The notes: generated by a model from the sequence alone, not told the origin. Numbered from the stretch's first letter, positions 12,341 to 24,838 are shown. The stretch: 64,000 nucleotides of DNA from Scenedesmus sp. ARA3 (GCA_004335835.1 RWJK01001054.1:1-64000); one strand, 5' to 3'. Numbers and translations: made by a program.

Positions 12341-15300
12341 ATGGCGTCCAATGAGCTGGAAAAGACAGTCAGGCTGTTCCTGTCGCAGCATGGAGAAGAA
12401 CGGCTGCATGGGCGCCATGCTGCAGCCATACATACACTGTGCAGGCAGAATGCTTCCGGGTTTTCAGCCATGGATCTTCCAGCGGTAACACAAGTGCTGG
12501 AAGTGACGTTGGAGCTCATCAGCAAGGGCGCAGCTCAGTTCCTGGACCCAGCATGCATCCTCGTCAGGTAAAGGAAGAGCACACTGGTGTACATCTCAGT
12601 GCAACACTCATTTAATTCCATGTTGCTTTTCTACTGCATGCAAATCAGAAGGCCAGTCAGACACTACAGCCTGCAAAGCCAATCGTCAATAACAGGCCTG
12701 TACCTGGAACCCCATTGTGCAAGCACCGAGCGCGCTCCACGTTACTGCAGCCAACATTTGACTTTGCAAAGCGCTTCAAGTGGCTCAAAGCCAGAAACAA
12801 TAACAGGCAGAACAGGCAGTAAGCGGCCAGAACTGTGTTCATGAGGATCATGAAAAGCTACATGACACATAGCTGTGCACTCTGCTGCTTGCAGGACACT
12901 TGCCAAGCCTTACAGCAAGCAGAGCTCAGCAGATGAGCTGAAGCTGCTGGGCATCATCGGTGGAGTGCTGCATACGTTGACTGCAGTGCTGCAGCCAGGC
13001 ATGCCAAAGCAGCTGCAGGAGTGCACAGCTGAGGTAGGCCATTTGCTACAGCAGCATGTGCGGTGCTGCTGCTGCTGATGATGCAACGGTGCCGGCTGTC
13101 ATGCACACTGTACAGCAGCAGTAACACCACATCAGTATGGCCTATGAGCAGCTGCACATGGACCAACATGCATCATGCTTGCTGATGTATCGATACAGTA
13201 AGTGCTTGCAAGCAGATGGCGGTGTGTCGTGTTTCAACACTATGCAGATGCTGGCAGACTTCTCATCTGCATACAACAACCGCCCAGAACTGCCGGAAGC
13301 CCTGGAGGCCACTTCAGCAGCAGCAGCCAGCGCAGCAGCCACTGCAGACCTGCAATCAGCCAGGCGGGTGTACCACACACATCAAAGGTGGGCATAGTGT
13401 GCAAATTGTACTGCTCAACAACAGTGCAAGGCACAGCACCAGCAGCAACACCTGCATGCCAGCACACTGCAGCACACCTACAGCGCATGCCTTGACATAC
13501 TACACTGCACACACTGTCCCACTGCGAACCAGTTGGCGCTGTCGCCACCCTGTCTCGCTCTGCTTGTTACACGCGCAGCTTGCTTGCAAAAAGCAAGGTG
13601 GCTCCAGCAGTGTGTGCCCTATTGATTTCAGTGCTCAGCCATCCAAGTGAAAGCAGCAGCAGCAGTGGCTGTGCTGGTGCCAGCTGTCCTGCAAGCACGC
13701 CCAGCAGCAGGCCAGTCAGTGGCAACCAGGCACATTGCATTGCGGAGAGCAGCCTCACAGCTGCGCTGCTGTCTGGCCTGGCAAACTTCTCCTATTCAGC
13801 TGAGCTCAGTGAGCAGCTGCTGCAGCATGGCATCATACCAGCTGTAACAAAGTTGCTGCAGATGCTTATGGCCAGCAACAGCGGGCAGGAAGGAAAGCTC
13901 ATGAACCGGGTGATTGATCTGCTGTGGAACATGCTGGAGCTTGCACCACATGCAGCAGAGCAGGCATTGTCAGCAGCAGCAGGAGCAACCAGCGCAGTCC
14001 CACAGACACAGCAGCAAATACAGCAGATCAGGAAGCAGCACCAGGTGCCGGGTTCTGCAGGAGAGCCACCATGGCAGCTATCAGCCACGCCAGCAGCTGC
14101 TGCTGACATTTGGGTGCGGCAGTCGTGTAACGCCAGCTGTAGCAACAGCAGGCCAGCGACCAGCGTGCCACCTGTGATGCCACATCAAGCAGCGGAAGCA
14201 GCGATGACAGCTGCCACTGGCAGACCAGACAGTGCACAAGCCACAGCAGAGCATGCAGACAATTGCAGGCCTTGCCACTGTGCAGCAGGAGATGGGCATG
14301 CCTCAGCTGCCACTCAGCTAGTAGAGGTGCTGGGCTGCCTGTTCAAGCAGCAGCTGCAGATCACCAGCAGCAAGCAGGTGAGGATTGGGACCCGCACGGC
14401 TTGCATCTGTGTTGCGTGTGTTGTTGCAAGAGACGCCGTGTATTCCCGAGGCTTGAGGCACATGCATAGTGGCAGCAACTCCACAGGCAGGCTGCAACAT
14501 GCGTCAACATGCTCTGCGCACATCATCACCGTGCTATGTCATATTAATCTTGCAGGCCAAGGAGCGGCGCAATGACGTGCTGGCAGTGCTGCAGCACCTC
14601 AGCAGCATCCCCTGCTGCTGTGCAGCATTCGCCACTGCCAGCTTCCTGCCAACTGCCCTGGCAGCTGCCACCACCCCAGAGCTGCAGCCCAGCAGCCAGC
14701 TGGTGCCGCCGAGTGCAATCACCAGCGAAGATGCAGACCATGAGATGAAGCTGCTGCTGTGGGGCATCCTAGGCAATGCAGCAGCTGGCAGTGGCGGCTG
14801 CCTGGCTGCTGTGGCGCCTGCTCTGCTGCGGGCGCTGCTGCTGGTGGTGGATGAGTCCGCGGTGCATGGCTGCTTTGCGGTTGGCAGGTGGAATCCCGAG
14901 CAGCTGCTGGCGATGAGGAAGAGCACCTGGTCTGTGCTGCAGCAGGTGAGCAGCAGCAACTCCCTTTGAATCATACTCAGGCTAGTAGTCCAAGTTACAC
15001 CTGCAGCCTACAACCGCCAGCAGCAAAAACTTCAACTTTCCTCTCCTGGCAGCTGCAGCCGAGTGGACCAACGTTCGGATGGAAGGCTGCGCGGCCCCAT
15101 TTTTTGCCTCTTGCCTGTCTTGTGCCTGCCACTGCAGTTGGCGCCACTCTGCAAGCCAGACTTCTGCAGCTGCGGCGGCGCCAAAGTCCTCGTCCGCCAC
15201 ATCAGCAGCTGCTACAGCAGCAACTGCAGCGCTGAGTGGGCGCCCCGCAGCTGCAGCAGCCCAGGGGGCCGGAGCCAGGCTGGTGGTGGCATTGCAGCTC

Positions 15301-17845
15301 TTGCAGCTACCAGCAGCCCCAGCCTCCAGGCCACTGGCTTTGTGTCAGGTGGGGGCGGCACGTTCTCTGGCCGGCTCAGCAGCAGCAGCATTGAGCCAGC
15401 GCTGAGGCTGCTGCAGCGGCTGGTTGCTGGCGATGCAGCAATGGCGGAGGCGCTGGCAGAGCAGGGCCTGGTGGGGGCGCTGCTGCAGCTGCTGCAGGCG
15501 CCGGTGTGCGGGGATGCTGCTGCGGCGCGGCAGGGGCTGCTGCTGGTGCTGGCTGACATGTGTGAGGCTGGTGGCAGGGGCGTCACCAGCAAAGTTTGGC
15601 AGGCGGACGGCGTGGGGCTGCTGCTCAAGGAGTGCCAGGAGTGAGTGTGGCGATGCAATCAGTGTGTTGGGACATCCAGCATGAGAAACGAGCATACAAC
15701 ATGTTCCGTGTCAACAGGCAGCGTCATGCAGGCACATGCAGCAGCTTGTGCATCGTGCATGTGGTTGCCGTCACCTTCCTCAGCATCAAACCGTATGTTT
15801 CATGTGGTGCGGCTGCAGCGTGCTGGACTCGGACGCCACCCAGCCCAGCCTGGCCGGCCTGGCTGCGCTGGGCGCGCTGTGGCGCTGCGTGCTGCCCAGC
15901 GGCAGATCGCGTGCGCAGCTGCTGGCGCTGGACGGCATGGACGTGCTGCTGGCGCTGCTGCAGCGCGGCAACCAGTACATGAGGTGCGGTGGCAGCCGGT
16001 GGGCGAGCTGTATCTGCAAGCCTGCTGTAGCCTTGTCGGGGTGATGATTGCGGGCTCCGAGCCTGGTGCTGGTTGTGCTGGGTGTATCAGACCCAAACAC
16101 ACAAAACAAGTACGTATGCTGAAGCAGTGACCGCATACACTTCCCATATGCTGCAGGCCTGTCACTTTGTCGGTGCTGGCGGACCTGCTGGCTGACAAGC
16201 GCTCCCACCCGTTCTTCCTGGAGTGGCATGCGCCAGCCACCAGCAGCAACACAGCAGCAGGCCCAGATAGCACCAGCAGCACCTCACTGCTGTCAGCAGC
16301 ACGCCTGAGCGCTGGCTCTGCTGGCCTAGCTGGCAGCCTCGGCGCGCCGCAGCCGCCCAAAGTGAATGCTGCGCAGCTGCTAATCGGCATCTGGCGGGAG
16401 CAGGACCAGGCAAGGGGCCTGTCAGGGCCAGATGGCTTGCTGGCCAACCCCAGCAGGCCCCTGGCAGGCAGCGGGGAGCGTACAAAGTGGGCTGTAGGGG
16501 AGGTAGGCGTGGCTGGCGGCTATGGCGTGCTGCAGAGCGGGCGCAAGGCGGTGCTGCAGCGCATTGCGCAGGCAAGCTGCCCAGACCTTCTGATGGACAA
16601 GGTGGGCGGTTGTTGTGAGAAGCTGCAGTGCAAAGGGGATGGTTCATGCGTGGCAGGCTGCCGCGAGTTGCTCGTGGGCATGCTGATGGAAGACCCGCAG
16701 CAGCTCTGAGTATGCGGTCAAGTGCAGCTGCAGGCATTGTAGGAATATACCTTACCACAAATCATGCACGTCTAAAATCTCACGCGCATCTGCTTCCAAT
16801 TGCATCTGCAGGTGTACGCCTGCTTTGCGCAGCTGGACCTGGCCGGGCTGTCCAGCCGGCTGGCCCCCGCTGATGCTGCCGCGCTGGCCTTCATCCGGCA
16901 GTACCTCAAGTTCAAGCAGGGCGAGGTGTGGCAGGGCATCGCGGCAGACTTTGAGGCGGCGGGGCTGAGCCCCACGCAGGAGGACAAGTGAGTGGCGGCA
17001 GTGTGTGTACAGCAGGAGCAGGCTGCTGATGAGCGCAGTACAGGCGCTTGCAGTGCATGCCTGCGGTGTGCAGTTGAAGCGCAAGGTCACCTGCCAGTGG
17101 AGATGTGCTTGGACGCCACTGGTTTGCAAGCCAGGCTGTACCTGGAGGACAAAACACAAGTGGGGCCTGTAGTAGCATAGCAGGTGTGTGGCTGAGCTTG
17201 ATCCTGCTGCTGCTCTGCTCACTTGGTGTTGCTGGTATTGCTTACAGGCTGCGGGTTGTGTCTGGTATCCAGCACTCTGAGCTGATTGCGCACCAGGTCC
17301 GCAGCGAGCAAGCTGCGCTGCTGTCTGCGGTCAGGCAGCAGCAGCTGGCTGCTGAGCAGGCGGGCTATGATGCCATGCTGGCACAGGCAGCGGCTGATGC
17401 CCAGTCAAAGGTGGGATGAGGTTTCACGAGCCTGCTGGTGGTTGGTGTGGCATAAATGCCAGTTAACACGGTGTGAGGCTGTGGTTGCAGCATGCTTGAA
17501 CACGATGGTGGTGATCACACTGATGCAGCATGTTAGAGCGCACGCTGTGGTCGGTCACAGGGATGGGCTGATGTGTTGAAGACGGCGGCTAGCACTCTGT
17601 GCGGGTATCTGTGAGCTGTTTATGTGTGCTCTCATGTCTAAAAGTAGTTGTGCGTAACATCAACGCTTGCAGCTGCGCTGCTGATGGTGGGCCTGCAGAT
17701 TTGGCAGAAGGACTCTGTCAAGCTGACGATGCGTGAGCGCCTGGCAGCCAAGGAGCGCAAGGAGGACATGCTGGCGCACAGCATCACCAGCAGCATCAGC
17801 GCAGCGGTGGCAGCAGCGCCAGATCGGGAGAAGGCGGAGCTGTAG
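12341..17845 (+). CDS. CFAP69: Cilia- and flagella-associated protein 69 (armadillo-like)
   Basis: Eleven exons are read as 12341-12567, 12895-13033, 13248-13387, 13579-14377, 14556-14945, about 15053-15640, 15819-15983, 16157-16601, 16812-16987, 17248-17410 and 17699-17845. All junctions keep phase except the start of exon 6. The product is about 1,120 residues of helical armadillo-like repeats. The best family matches are the segment VYACFAQLDLAGLSSRL followed by FIRQYLKFKQGEVWQGI, the ALRLLQRLV block, the ALGALWRCVL block and the basic, coiled-coil-prone tail IWQKDSVKLTMRERLAAKER. These agree in order with animal CFAP69 (about 940 residues). Family knowledge places CFAP69 in the motile axoneme and associates it with the central-pair apparatus. 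Exon 4 carries a Ser/Gln-rich insertion. At exon 6 the first ~150 nt after the obvious acceptor are not in the frame of the conserved part, so the 5' end of that exon is unresolved. Introns are short and free of exon copies. Confidence 0.87.
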
Positions 17846-19110
17846 GCGCAGCATGGTGACAGTTGCTGGATTTGAATGCGGCGGTTGCGCAGCTGCAATG
17901 ACAGCAACTGTACACAGCAGCTGCTGTACACAACATAGTATTATTCATGCTCGTTGCCTGTTTCAACACTGTCAGTGCGCAGTATCTTATTCCAGGCAGC
18001 TAGGATTCAGTATTGCCGTCCATGCCTTGGAGGCAATCTGGTGAATCAAGCAAGTTGATTGTTCCACAGCCATCTGTTGCTGGCAACTGCAGTGCTGTAG
18101 TGTGACAACAATTGGTGTGCCACACCGTTATCAGTGATAGCCCTTGCAAGGGTTGGATCGTCCAGTTGCATTGTCACAGCTGCAAACTATGGACTGATGC
18201 TTGGTGCACTCGCCATCGCAAGTGGCACTGGCACACACAGCCACAGCCCACCCAGCGAACTGACTGCGCCCAGCCAGTTGGAACTGCAGTTCCAGTCGCA
18301 ACCGGCCAGTGCAGCATGGGTAAGCATGATTAGCCCATCGGCTTCTGCCTGCTCCTGCCTTGAAATGTAATTTGAAGTATCAAATTCTTACAAAATTACT
18401 CCTTTCAGAACTGCATGATCGAGTCCCTTGACGGTGCCAGTGAGCGCCCGGTCTTGCCGCCAGCCGGGCCGGGTTCAGGCCTTTTCCCGGCTCCAGCCGG
18501 CCCCAGCTGCCCAGGGAGCAGCTCCCGTTATATCTGCAACATGCAACCTTTGGCGGTGTAATTCGTCCTGTCCTGTCACATTTTTTTGTTTTGATATGAC
18601 TTGTGTGCTCTAATAAGCCCCCTTTTGAGCCTGTCCTGTAATCTACCGGTGACGACAACAGCTGCAGTCCGGACGGTGCCGTTGGCAATCCATTCAGCTT
18701 GTCAACAACACCTAGTCCTCCAAAGGCTTGATATCAGATAGTTATATCAGTGAGACGCTCCATCCCATCCAAATCCCGCTGCGGCCGCGCGGAACACGAT
18801 GGACACGACTAGGGCCATCAGCCAAAAAGGTCTCGAAGCAGAATGTCAGTTGCGCTAAAACTGATTCTTGGTTAGAGTCTTTTCATGTGAGCCGAGGTTC
18901 TGAAAGCTCTCTGCCTTCAGGCAAGCTTGCTGCTGCTTGAGTCAGCAGTGCACCATGGCTTCAGCTGCAGCTGCAACATGGTGTCACCTGGCTCCGTCTG
19001 TGCTCGCCCAACATTTATTGTGCTTGAGCAACGCTGAGACAGCTGCGTGACACCGCCTCAACCACAGCAAGTGACACCTGCTCCCACTGCTGCCTGCTGC
19101 TGCCCTGCAG
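17846..19110. other. CFAP69 3' flank and upstream region of the LRR gene
   Basis: TGTAA at 18366-18370 is a candidate poly(A) signal for CFAP69, though about 520 bp past the stop. A GC-rich segment at 18460-18520 (CCGGGCCGGG and CCAGCCGGCCCC) can fold back on itself. The first exon of the downstream F-box/LRR gene should lie here. CACCATGGCTTCAGC at 18951-18965 is a candidate start, but its splice phase to the next exon could not be confirmed. Confidence 0.4.
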
Positions 19111-21265
19111 GTCACCTCATTCCGCGCCCTGCAAGCACTGATGCGGCACCCATCTGTCAGCAGCGACAGCAAGACAGTGTGCAGCCTGCTGCAGACCTGC
19201 AAAAGTTGGCGCGCAGCATTGCAGCAGAGTGCTGCAGGGAACCTGCACATCAGAACAGTTCCGCCGCTGCGCATCCAAGGCATCCACAAGCTAGCCCTCA
19301 TTTGCAGCTGGCTGCAGCGGCAGGCAGGGCTCGTGTCATCAATCGAAGTCTACTACCCCCATCTATGGAGATGTGAATTCAAAGATTCAGACACTTGTTT
19401 TGACACAGCTGAGCAGCTGCTTACCCTCAGCTTGCAGACAGCAGCCGGTGCGCAGCTCCGCAGCTTCAGCACACGCATCGTCAGGAGCCCTGCACTGCTG
19501 TGTGCACTGCCTGCGGCAGCGCTGACACGGTTGGAGCTGCAGCACAGCAGCGCATGGCGCAGCAGCCTTGACTTGAACAGCAGCAGCATCGCTGCTGCGC
19601 TTACGCAGCTCAGCAACCTCCGCAGCCTGCAGCTGGCTGGATCAGTGGGAGACGCGTGCATGGCGGCAGTGGGGCAGCTGGCGAAACTCACAGGCCTAAG
19701 CGTTGACTCAGACAGGACAAGCTGCCAGGCTGCAGGCAGCTGCCACCAGCAAATGCTGCCGCCACAGCTGCAGCAGATGACCCTTAAAGTCAGCAACGGT
19801 GGTGCAGCACGAATTACGCTGCAGCACGTGACAGCCCTGCGGGATCTAAACCTGTTGCTTGTTGACTGCAGGGCAGCAGCTGGCTCAAGTCTACCAGCTA
19901 GCCTGACAGCTTTGACTCTTGGCGTCTATACTACACCGCCTGGAGAAGCACTGGTAGCTACAGTACTCAGTGCACTGACCACTGCTACTATTCCTGCTCC
20001 TGGTGAAGCTGCTGCAGCAGCCAGCATGCAGCACCTGAACATGACAGCGCTGCAGCAGCTGCAACGCTTAACGGCCAGCAACTGCCTGCAGCAGCCACAG
20101 CTGCTGGTGTCACTGTCTGCAGTGACAGCACTCACATATATCAGCCTCCAGTATGATGCTACATTTGCTGTGCAGGCAGCACCAGCTTGGCAGCATCTGT
20201 CAGCCCTGCACTCCCTGTATTTGCAAGTGGGTGATGACTTGGAAGAGAGAGGCGGCCTGGACCCCACGCAGAGCCTTCTGCTGCTGCAAGGGCTTGCAGC
20301 AGCAAGCAGCCTGACATGTTTGGTCATCGATGGACGCATTGTGCATGACAGTATGCAGCTGTGTGCGCACTTGACTGGCCTTACTCGCCTGCAGGAGCTG
20401 TGCCTTAAAAGTGGACACCCGGCCAGCTGCGGAGATGCGCTGCACCTGACGGCCCTCACCAGCCTCACCAAGCTAATGCTGACTGGGGCTGCCGGTGTTG
20501 ATGACACAGCAGCCGCTGTCCTGGCACAGCACCTGAAGCGGCTGCAGGAGTTACATTTGGAGGAGTGTGGTCTGCGCAGTGCTGCTGCTTTACCATATAT
20601 TGCTACCTTGACAGGACTGATATTTCTAGGTCTGTCCCTGGGACAACCTCCGCTGGGACGCGATGAGTTGCTGCTGCTGGCGCCGCTGCCGCAGCTGGAG
20701 GTGGTTGTGATTGGGGACTCCCTCACATGTGCAGCTTGTGCAGCAAAGCCTGGTGGCATCGACAAGGACACCAACCTGGATGAGATGACAGTGAGCAGGC
20801 CTGCCCAGCGTGGCCTATTTGGATGCCTTGTTATGCGGCTGCTGACCTCCCTGGTGCTGCCTTGCTATGGCCTGCAGCGACGTTGTGTGCGCAGGCTTTC
20901 AATGTTCAGACACTATGGGCCCGCAATTGCGGCACACAAGTTACATTGCTGTGTTTTGCTCTGACAGCTCTGACTCTCATCAAGACCCGCGGCATCAGAA
21001 GTTGCCGTTCCAAGTGCCGTCTGTGGCATCAGTCGCTCTTGTGCTTCACTTGTTCCTTTATCTGTTGTCGTAATCTGCCGTCGACTAATGATGCCTGCTG
21101 CTCTCAATGCTGCTCCTCTGGCTGCGTCTGCAGACCCCTCAGCTCAAGGCGTGGGTGACGGACAGCAGCCTGGAGGACGAGGCGGTCTTCAAGCTTTGCC
21201 AGAGCAGCAATACCGAGAAGCCTGACTGGGTCAAGTACGTGAAGAAGAAGCTGGCGGCATGCTGA
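19111..21265 (+). CDS. F-box-like leucine-rich-repeat protein (RNI type)
   Basis: The main exon (19111-20790) follows a CCCTGCAG acceptor. It runs into a donor, ACA|GTGAGC, and joins phase 0 to a last exon (21134-21265) that ends VKYVKKKLAAC. The first exon was not securely found, so the N-terminus is incomplete. The first in-exon Met is at 19141. Near the start, VCSLLQTCKSWRAALQQ matches the C-terminal half of an F-box. About 20 leucine-rich repeats follow, for example LRSLQLAGSVGDACMAAVGQ and LQELHLEECGLRSAAALPY, in the irregular ribonuclease-inhibitor style. Such proteins are usually substrate adaptors of SCF ubiquitin ligases, and this lineage has many of them. The substrate is unknown. 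A frame extension past 20790 reads through the intron and should not be annotated. Confidence 0.75.
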
Positions 21266-21425
21266 GCTAGCTCACCCTCGAGGGGCTGCGGCTGAGCCAC
21301 CACGGTTGCTTGTTGTGGCAAAACGTCGTTTTTTAATGCCCTGGTATTGCTTGTTGTAGAACAAAACAGGAGAATTGCGTCCTCACACGGTTATCTGAAA
21401 TGTGTTGAGCGCTGTGCGGCGCTGG

Positions 21426-21430
21426 TGTAA
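21426..21430 (+). terminator. TGTAA poly(A) signal for the LRR gene
   Basis: TGTAA lies about 160 bp after the LRR stop codon on the coding strand, a normal spacing for chlorophyte 3' UTRs. The motif is short, so the call rests on position. Confidence 0.5.
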
Positions 21431-21496
21431 CCATGTGCAGCTTCTTTGGAGGGGGTAAGGAAGGGGGTGGGAGACCAGGGTAAGAAGGGAGGTAGG

Positions 21497-21546
21497 NNNN
21501 NNNNNNNNNNNNNNNNNNNNNNNNNNNNNNNNNNNNNNNNNNNNNN
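21497..21546. other. Assembly gap of 50 N
   Basis: Exactly 50 N, probably a placeholder of unknown true length. Both flanks are strongly G-rich on the plus strand (GGAGGGGGTAAGGAAGGGGG before, GGTTAGGAGTGAGGGGGTG after), so a hard-to-sequence G-tract or quadruplex-forming repeat is the likely cause. Confidence 0.97.
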
Positions 21547-22786
21547 CCCCGGGGGGTTAGGAGTGAGGGGGTGTGGGGAGGGTAGGTGTTTGCAGCTTGT
21601 GCAGCTGAGGACCTGCTGTCGCAGTCAGATGATGATTTGCACCAGCTGTCAGATGATTCAGATGATTATTTGCACTAGCTGTGAGATTGGGGACTACGGC
21701 AGGCACAGGGAGTGCATTTGATGCAGCGGCTGCACCGTGCAGCGACAGCAGCAGCGACGCACCGGACCAAGCACATGCACCTTGCGCCTACGCACTGTGT
21801 TGCATTGTGCTTTGCAAAGTGTGTTCCCTCATGAGCAGTATATCGGGTCGCTGGGCTAGTGCCTGATGCAGGTCCGTCCTGTACTGTGGTACTACCACCG
21901 TAGTACTGGTGTTGTTGTTGGTGTTGGAATACACTACTGTCATAATGAGCAGCTGTGGATGTACTGCTGTAATGGATACCAAGTAGCTGCCAGCTGTTGG
22001 ACTGGTGTTCAGCTCTAGGTTGGAAACTGACAGTCCATGCTCTGGGCATAAATTCACCCGAATTGCTGCACTGGCCATCACCAGAATGCAGATAGATTGC
22101 TAAGATCACTGTACAGTACTGTAAGCTAGTGTACAGGGCACAGTGATCTTAGAAATCCTTGTGCACCAGCTGTGAGATTGGCGCAACTGATCAGCACACA
22201 TCATGATGACGGGGTCATGTGAAGCAGTTGTAATTGGTGGGCGTCACCGGAAACAGAGTGCAATGGTTAGAGACATTAACATGCTTCAGCACAACCTCTT
22301 GGATGCTTCACATATCTATAGCCTGCTTGCATGCAACTGACGCAAATATTGTGTCATAAACGTAAATTGCCCAATAGAACACTGTCACTTGCACAGACAG
22401 CCCGCCGACAGCTTCATGTCGTGCGTCCTTCATGCATGACATATGCCATATGACATATGTGCCATTCACAAGCAACACTGCAACAGCAGCCAACAAGGAA
22501 TGTGTGCAGACATTAGAGTGTCTCACAAGTGCTGCACATGCTTCTGGCTGTATCAATGCTTTAAGAACCAGCAGCAGCTCCTGCACAAGATGTTTGCCAG
22601 CCACCCTTCATTCACACCAGCAGCCTGTAACACAGCCTGACAATAGCTACAACGTTGCAGCCACGACTCTTTGACTCCTACGATTGCCTGCAAACTCTTG
22701 ATTCACCAGCAATCGTCATTCACACCAGTCATTCACACCTTTAGCCTAGCCTATCGCCACAACCCTGCAGCAAACTCCCACTGCTC
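21547..22786. other. Intergenic stretch downstream of both flanking genes
   Basis: No gene was recognised. The region lies between the 3' ends of the plus-strand LRR gene and the minus-strand aldo-keto reductase. It contains an imperfect duplication around CAGCTGTGAGATTGG (about 21670 and 22168) and the hairpin annotated at 22100-22152. Confidence 0.5.
22100..22152. repeat. Inverted repeat, 13-bp perfect arms
   Basis: CTAAGATCACTGT (22100-22112) is matched exactly by its reverse complement ACAGTGATCTTAG (22140-22152), with a 27-nt spacer. The spacer itself begins with bases that complete the 12-bp palindrome TACAGTACTGTA. It could be a small foldback element or a hairpin RNA. No flanking target-site duplication is obvious. 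Confidence 0.8.
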
Positions 22787-24580
22787 CTACAAGATGTTGG
22801 ATGCGTCCCAGCAGTACTTGTGGCCGTCCTCCAGTGCATTCAGCGCTGCCACGTCAGCATCAGCCAGCTGCCAGCTCAGCAGCTGCTGCGGGCTGTACTG
22901 CTGGATGTACTGCGGGTGCACCGACTTGGGGATGACTGCACAGCCCTGCTGCAGCGCCCAGCGCAGCAGCACCTGCGGCAGCGGAGCACGTGCAATCCAC
23001 TCACTGCGGCACAGGGCACAAGCCAGCATGGGACCTGCTCTTGCTTGTCCAAGCATCACACCTGTCCTGGGTTACAACACGTAGGGATCTCGAAAAGTTG
23101 CACTTTTGAACTTGCACGAGACAGCAGTTTCCATCGCCACAGCACGCAACATGCACGCTGCCAGTGCTACCAGAGCCCCTGCAGCCCAGCTGTTTGATCA
23201 AACATGCATCGTGCATGCAGCCAGCACTGCTGCATGACCAGTAGCCCACCTGTGCCTCTGTCTTGCCTGTGCGTGCAGCCACCTGCCGCACCACAGGCTG
23301 CTGCAGCAGGTCCCCGCAGCCTAGGCTGGCATACGCCACAACAGCCACGCCTGCTGCTGCACAGGCCTGCCGCAGTGCCACTTCTTGTCTGCGGGGGTGT
23401 AGCTCAAACTGTACGGCACAGCAGCGCAGCACACAGGTTTATCATAAGATGACACGCAGTAACTATGCATTACAGGACTTGAAAAACCAAAAAGGCGCAT
23501 CTGCTACTTCTGCCCAGCTGCTGCGGTTGGCTGCAGCTGCTAGCAGCAAACGTCCACGTGCCAGCTGCTGCACAACCCATACCAGCACGAGCAAGGCACG
23601 CGCCTGGTTCACTGCTGGCTTCACTGCTGCACGAGTCAGCAGCTCCTGCAGGTGGCTGGCGCTGTAGTTGCTGACACCTATGGCACGTGCCTTGCCCTGC
23701 TGCTGCAGCTGCTCCAACACCTGCAGGCAGCAGCAGCAGCAGCAGTGGCAGCAGTGGCAGCGGCATAGAACCGGCAGCTACAAAGAGGAGTCGTGCCCAG
23801 ACAGGGCGGCAGTGCTGCTGCAGCTGCTGCAGTACCTGCAGGTATGCAGTAGCCAGGTATGAGGAAGCAGGCAGGGCCAGGCAGGGCTGCTGGAGCAACT
23901 CAAAGTGACTTGCCTGTTGCTGGTGCTGTGCAGCATTGAGGGGTGAGGCAGCATCAGCGCCACTGCAGCTGCACAACTGGTTACAGCAGTCAAATTCTGT
24001 CACTTATGTTACGTTTGACCCACCTGCCATGTCTGCCACCTCATCTCAGCGTTGTGGGGTGAGGCGGCGTCGGTGCGCGCCACCCCAGGCCAGTGCACCA
24101 GCATCAAGTCCTGCAAGAAAACACCCATCAGCGTGCTCATGGCACTGCTTGCTTCGCTGCTGCCTAACACTGCTGCCGAAGATGCAGCAAATGGCGTTCT
24201 CCAGGGATTGGCTGGTGCTCAATGGCACTTAACATTGAACAAGCACTGCCAAGGAGTGCTGTGTGTATGAACACAGCAGCTGTTGCTGTGTAGTGTGCTG
24301 ACATGCGAGTCACGGCCGCAGGGGTAAACAGCTAATCTTTGCTCACCACGTAGTCCGTCTGCAGCCGCTGCAGTATCTGCTGGCAGGCCCGTGTGGCCTG
24401 CCCAGTGCCCTGCTCATACGGCGACACCTTGCTCGTGATGAACACATCTTGGCGGGATACGCCCTGCTCTTTTAACGCTGCTGCTATGTCCTCCTCGTTC
24501 TGCGGGTTTGACAAAAAAAGGGGCTGGTGTACAGTATCAGTAAAACACTCCATAGCAGTTTGCCTGCTGCTGCTGCCCCC

Positions 24581-24611
<31 letters not shown>

Positions 24612-24838
24612 ACTCGTGCTACTGTTGGTGCTGTTTGCCGAGGACTAGCGTGTCAACAGCCGTAGGTGGCCAATTTCACTACCTTGTAGATCGAAGCAGT
24701 ATCTATGTGGCGGATGCCTTGCTGTAGAGCTGTGCGGACTGCTAGCTTTACAGACTCTCCGCGCGCCTTGAATGTGCCCAGGCCAATGAGTGGCAGATCC
24801 ATGCCGTTTGCAAGCGAAATCATTTCTTTCGCATTCAT
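22787..24838 (-). CDS. Aldo-keto reductase (AKR superfamily)
   Basis: Six exons are read as 24683-24838, 24347-24499, 24024-24110, 23604-23720, 23250-23408 and 22787-22972, all phase 0, giving 285 residues, a normal length for the family. The catalytic tetrad is present: Asp46 and Tyr51 in HIDTASIYK, Lys76 in VFITSKV and His109 in LMLVHWPG. Other family marks are [18 protein letters not shown] then FELHP, and IPKSVHP near the NADPH-binding end. The product should be a cytosolic (no targeting sequence seen) NADPH-dependent carbonyl reductase folded as a TIM barrel. The substrate cannot be assigned. The gene resembles the bacterial/plant 2,5-diketogluconate-reductase-like group. Intron 4 appears to begin with GC rather than GT: the codons around CAG|GCGCGT only restore the conserved VNQ-FELHP if splicing occurs there. 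Confidence 0.9.
23931..23961 (-). repeat. Partial copy of AKR exon 3 inside intron 3
   Basis: A 31-bp stretch repeats the 3' part of exon 3 ([11 protein letters not shown] against [11 protein letters not shown]). It lies about 117 bp downstream of the original in transcript direction and stops before the donor. Confidence 0.6.

Noticed and set aside
18460..18520. GC-rich foldback as a transposon terminal repeat
   Set aside because: The arms are imperfect and no matching distal repeat or target-site duplication was found.
24653..24682. Extension of AKR exon 1 through its donor
   Set aside because: The extra codons break the [11 protein letters not shown] junction that is conserved in the family, and the donor GTAGTG fits.
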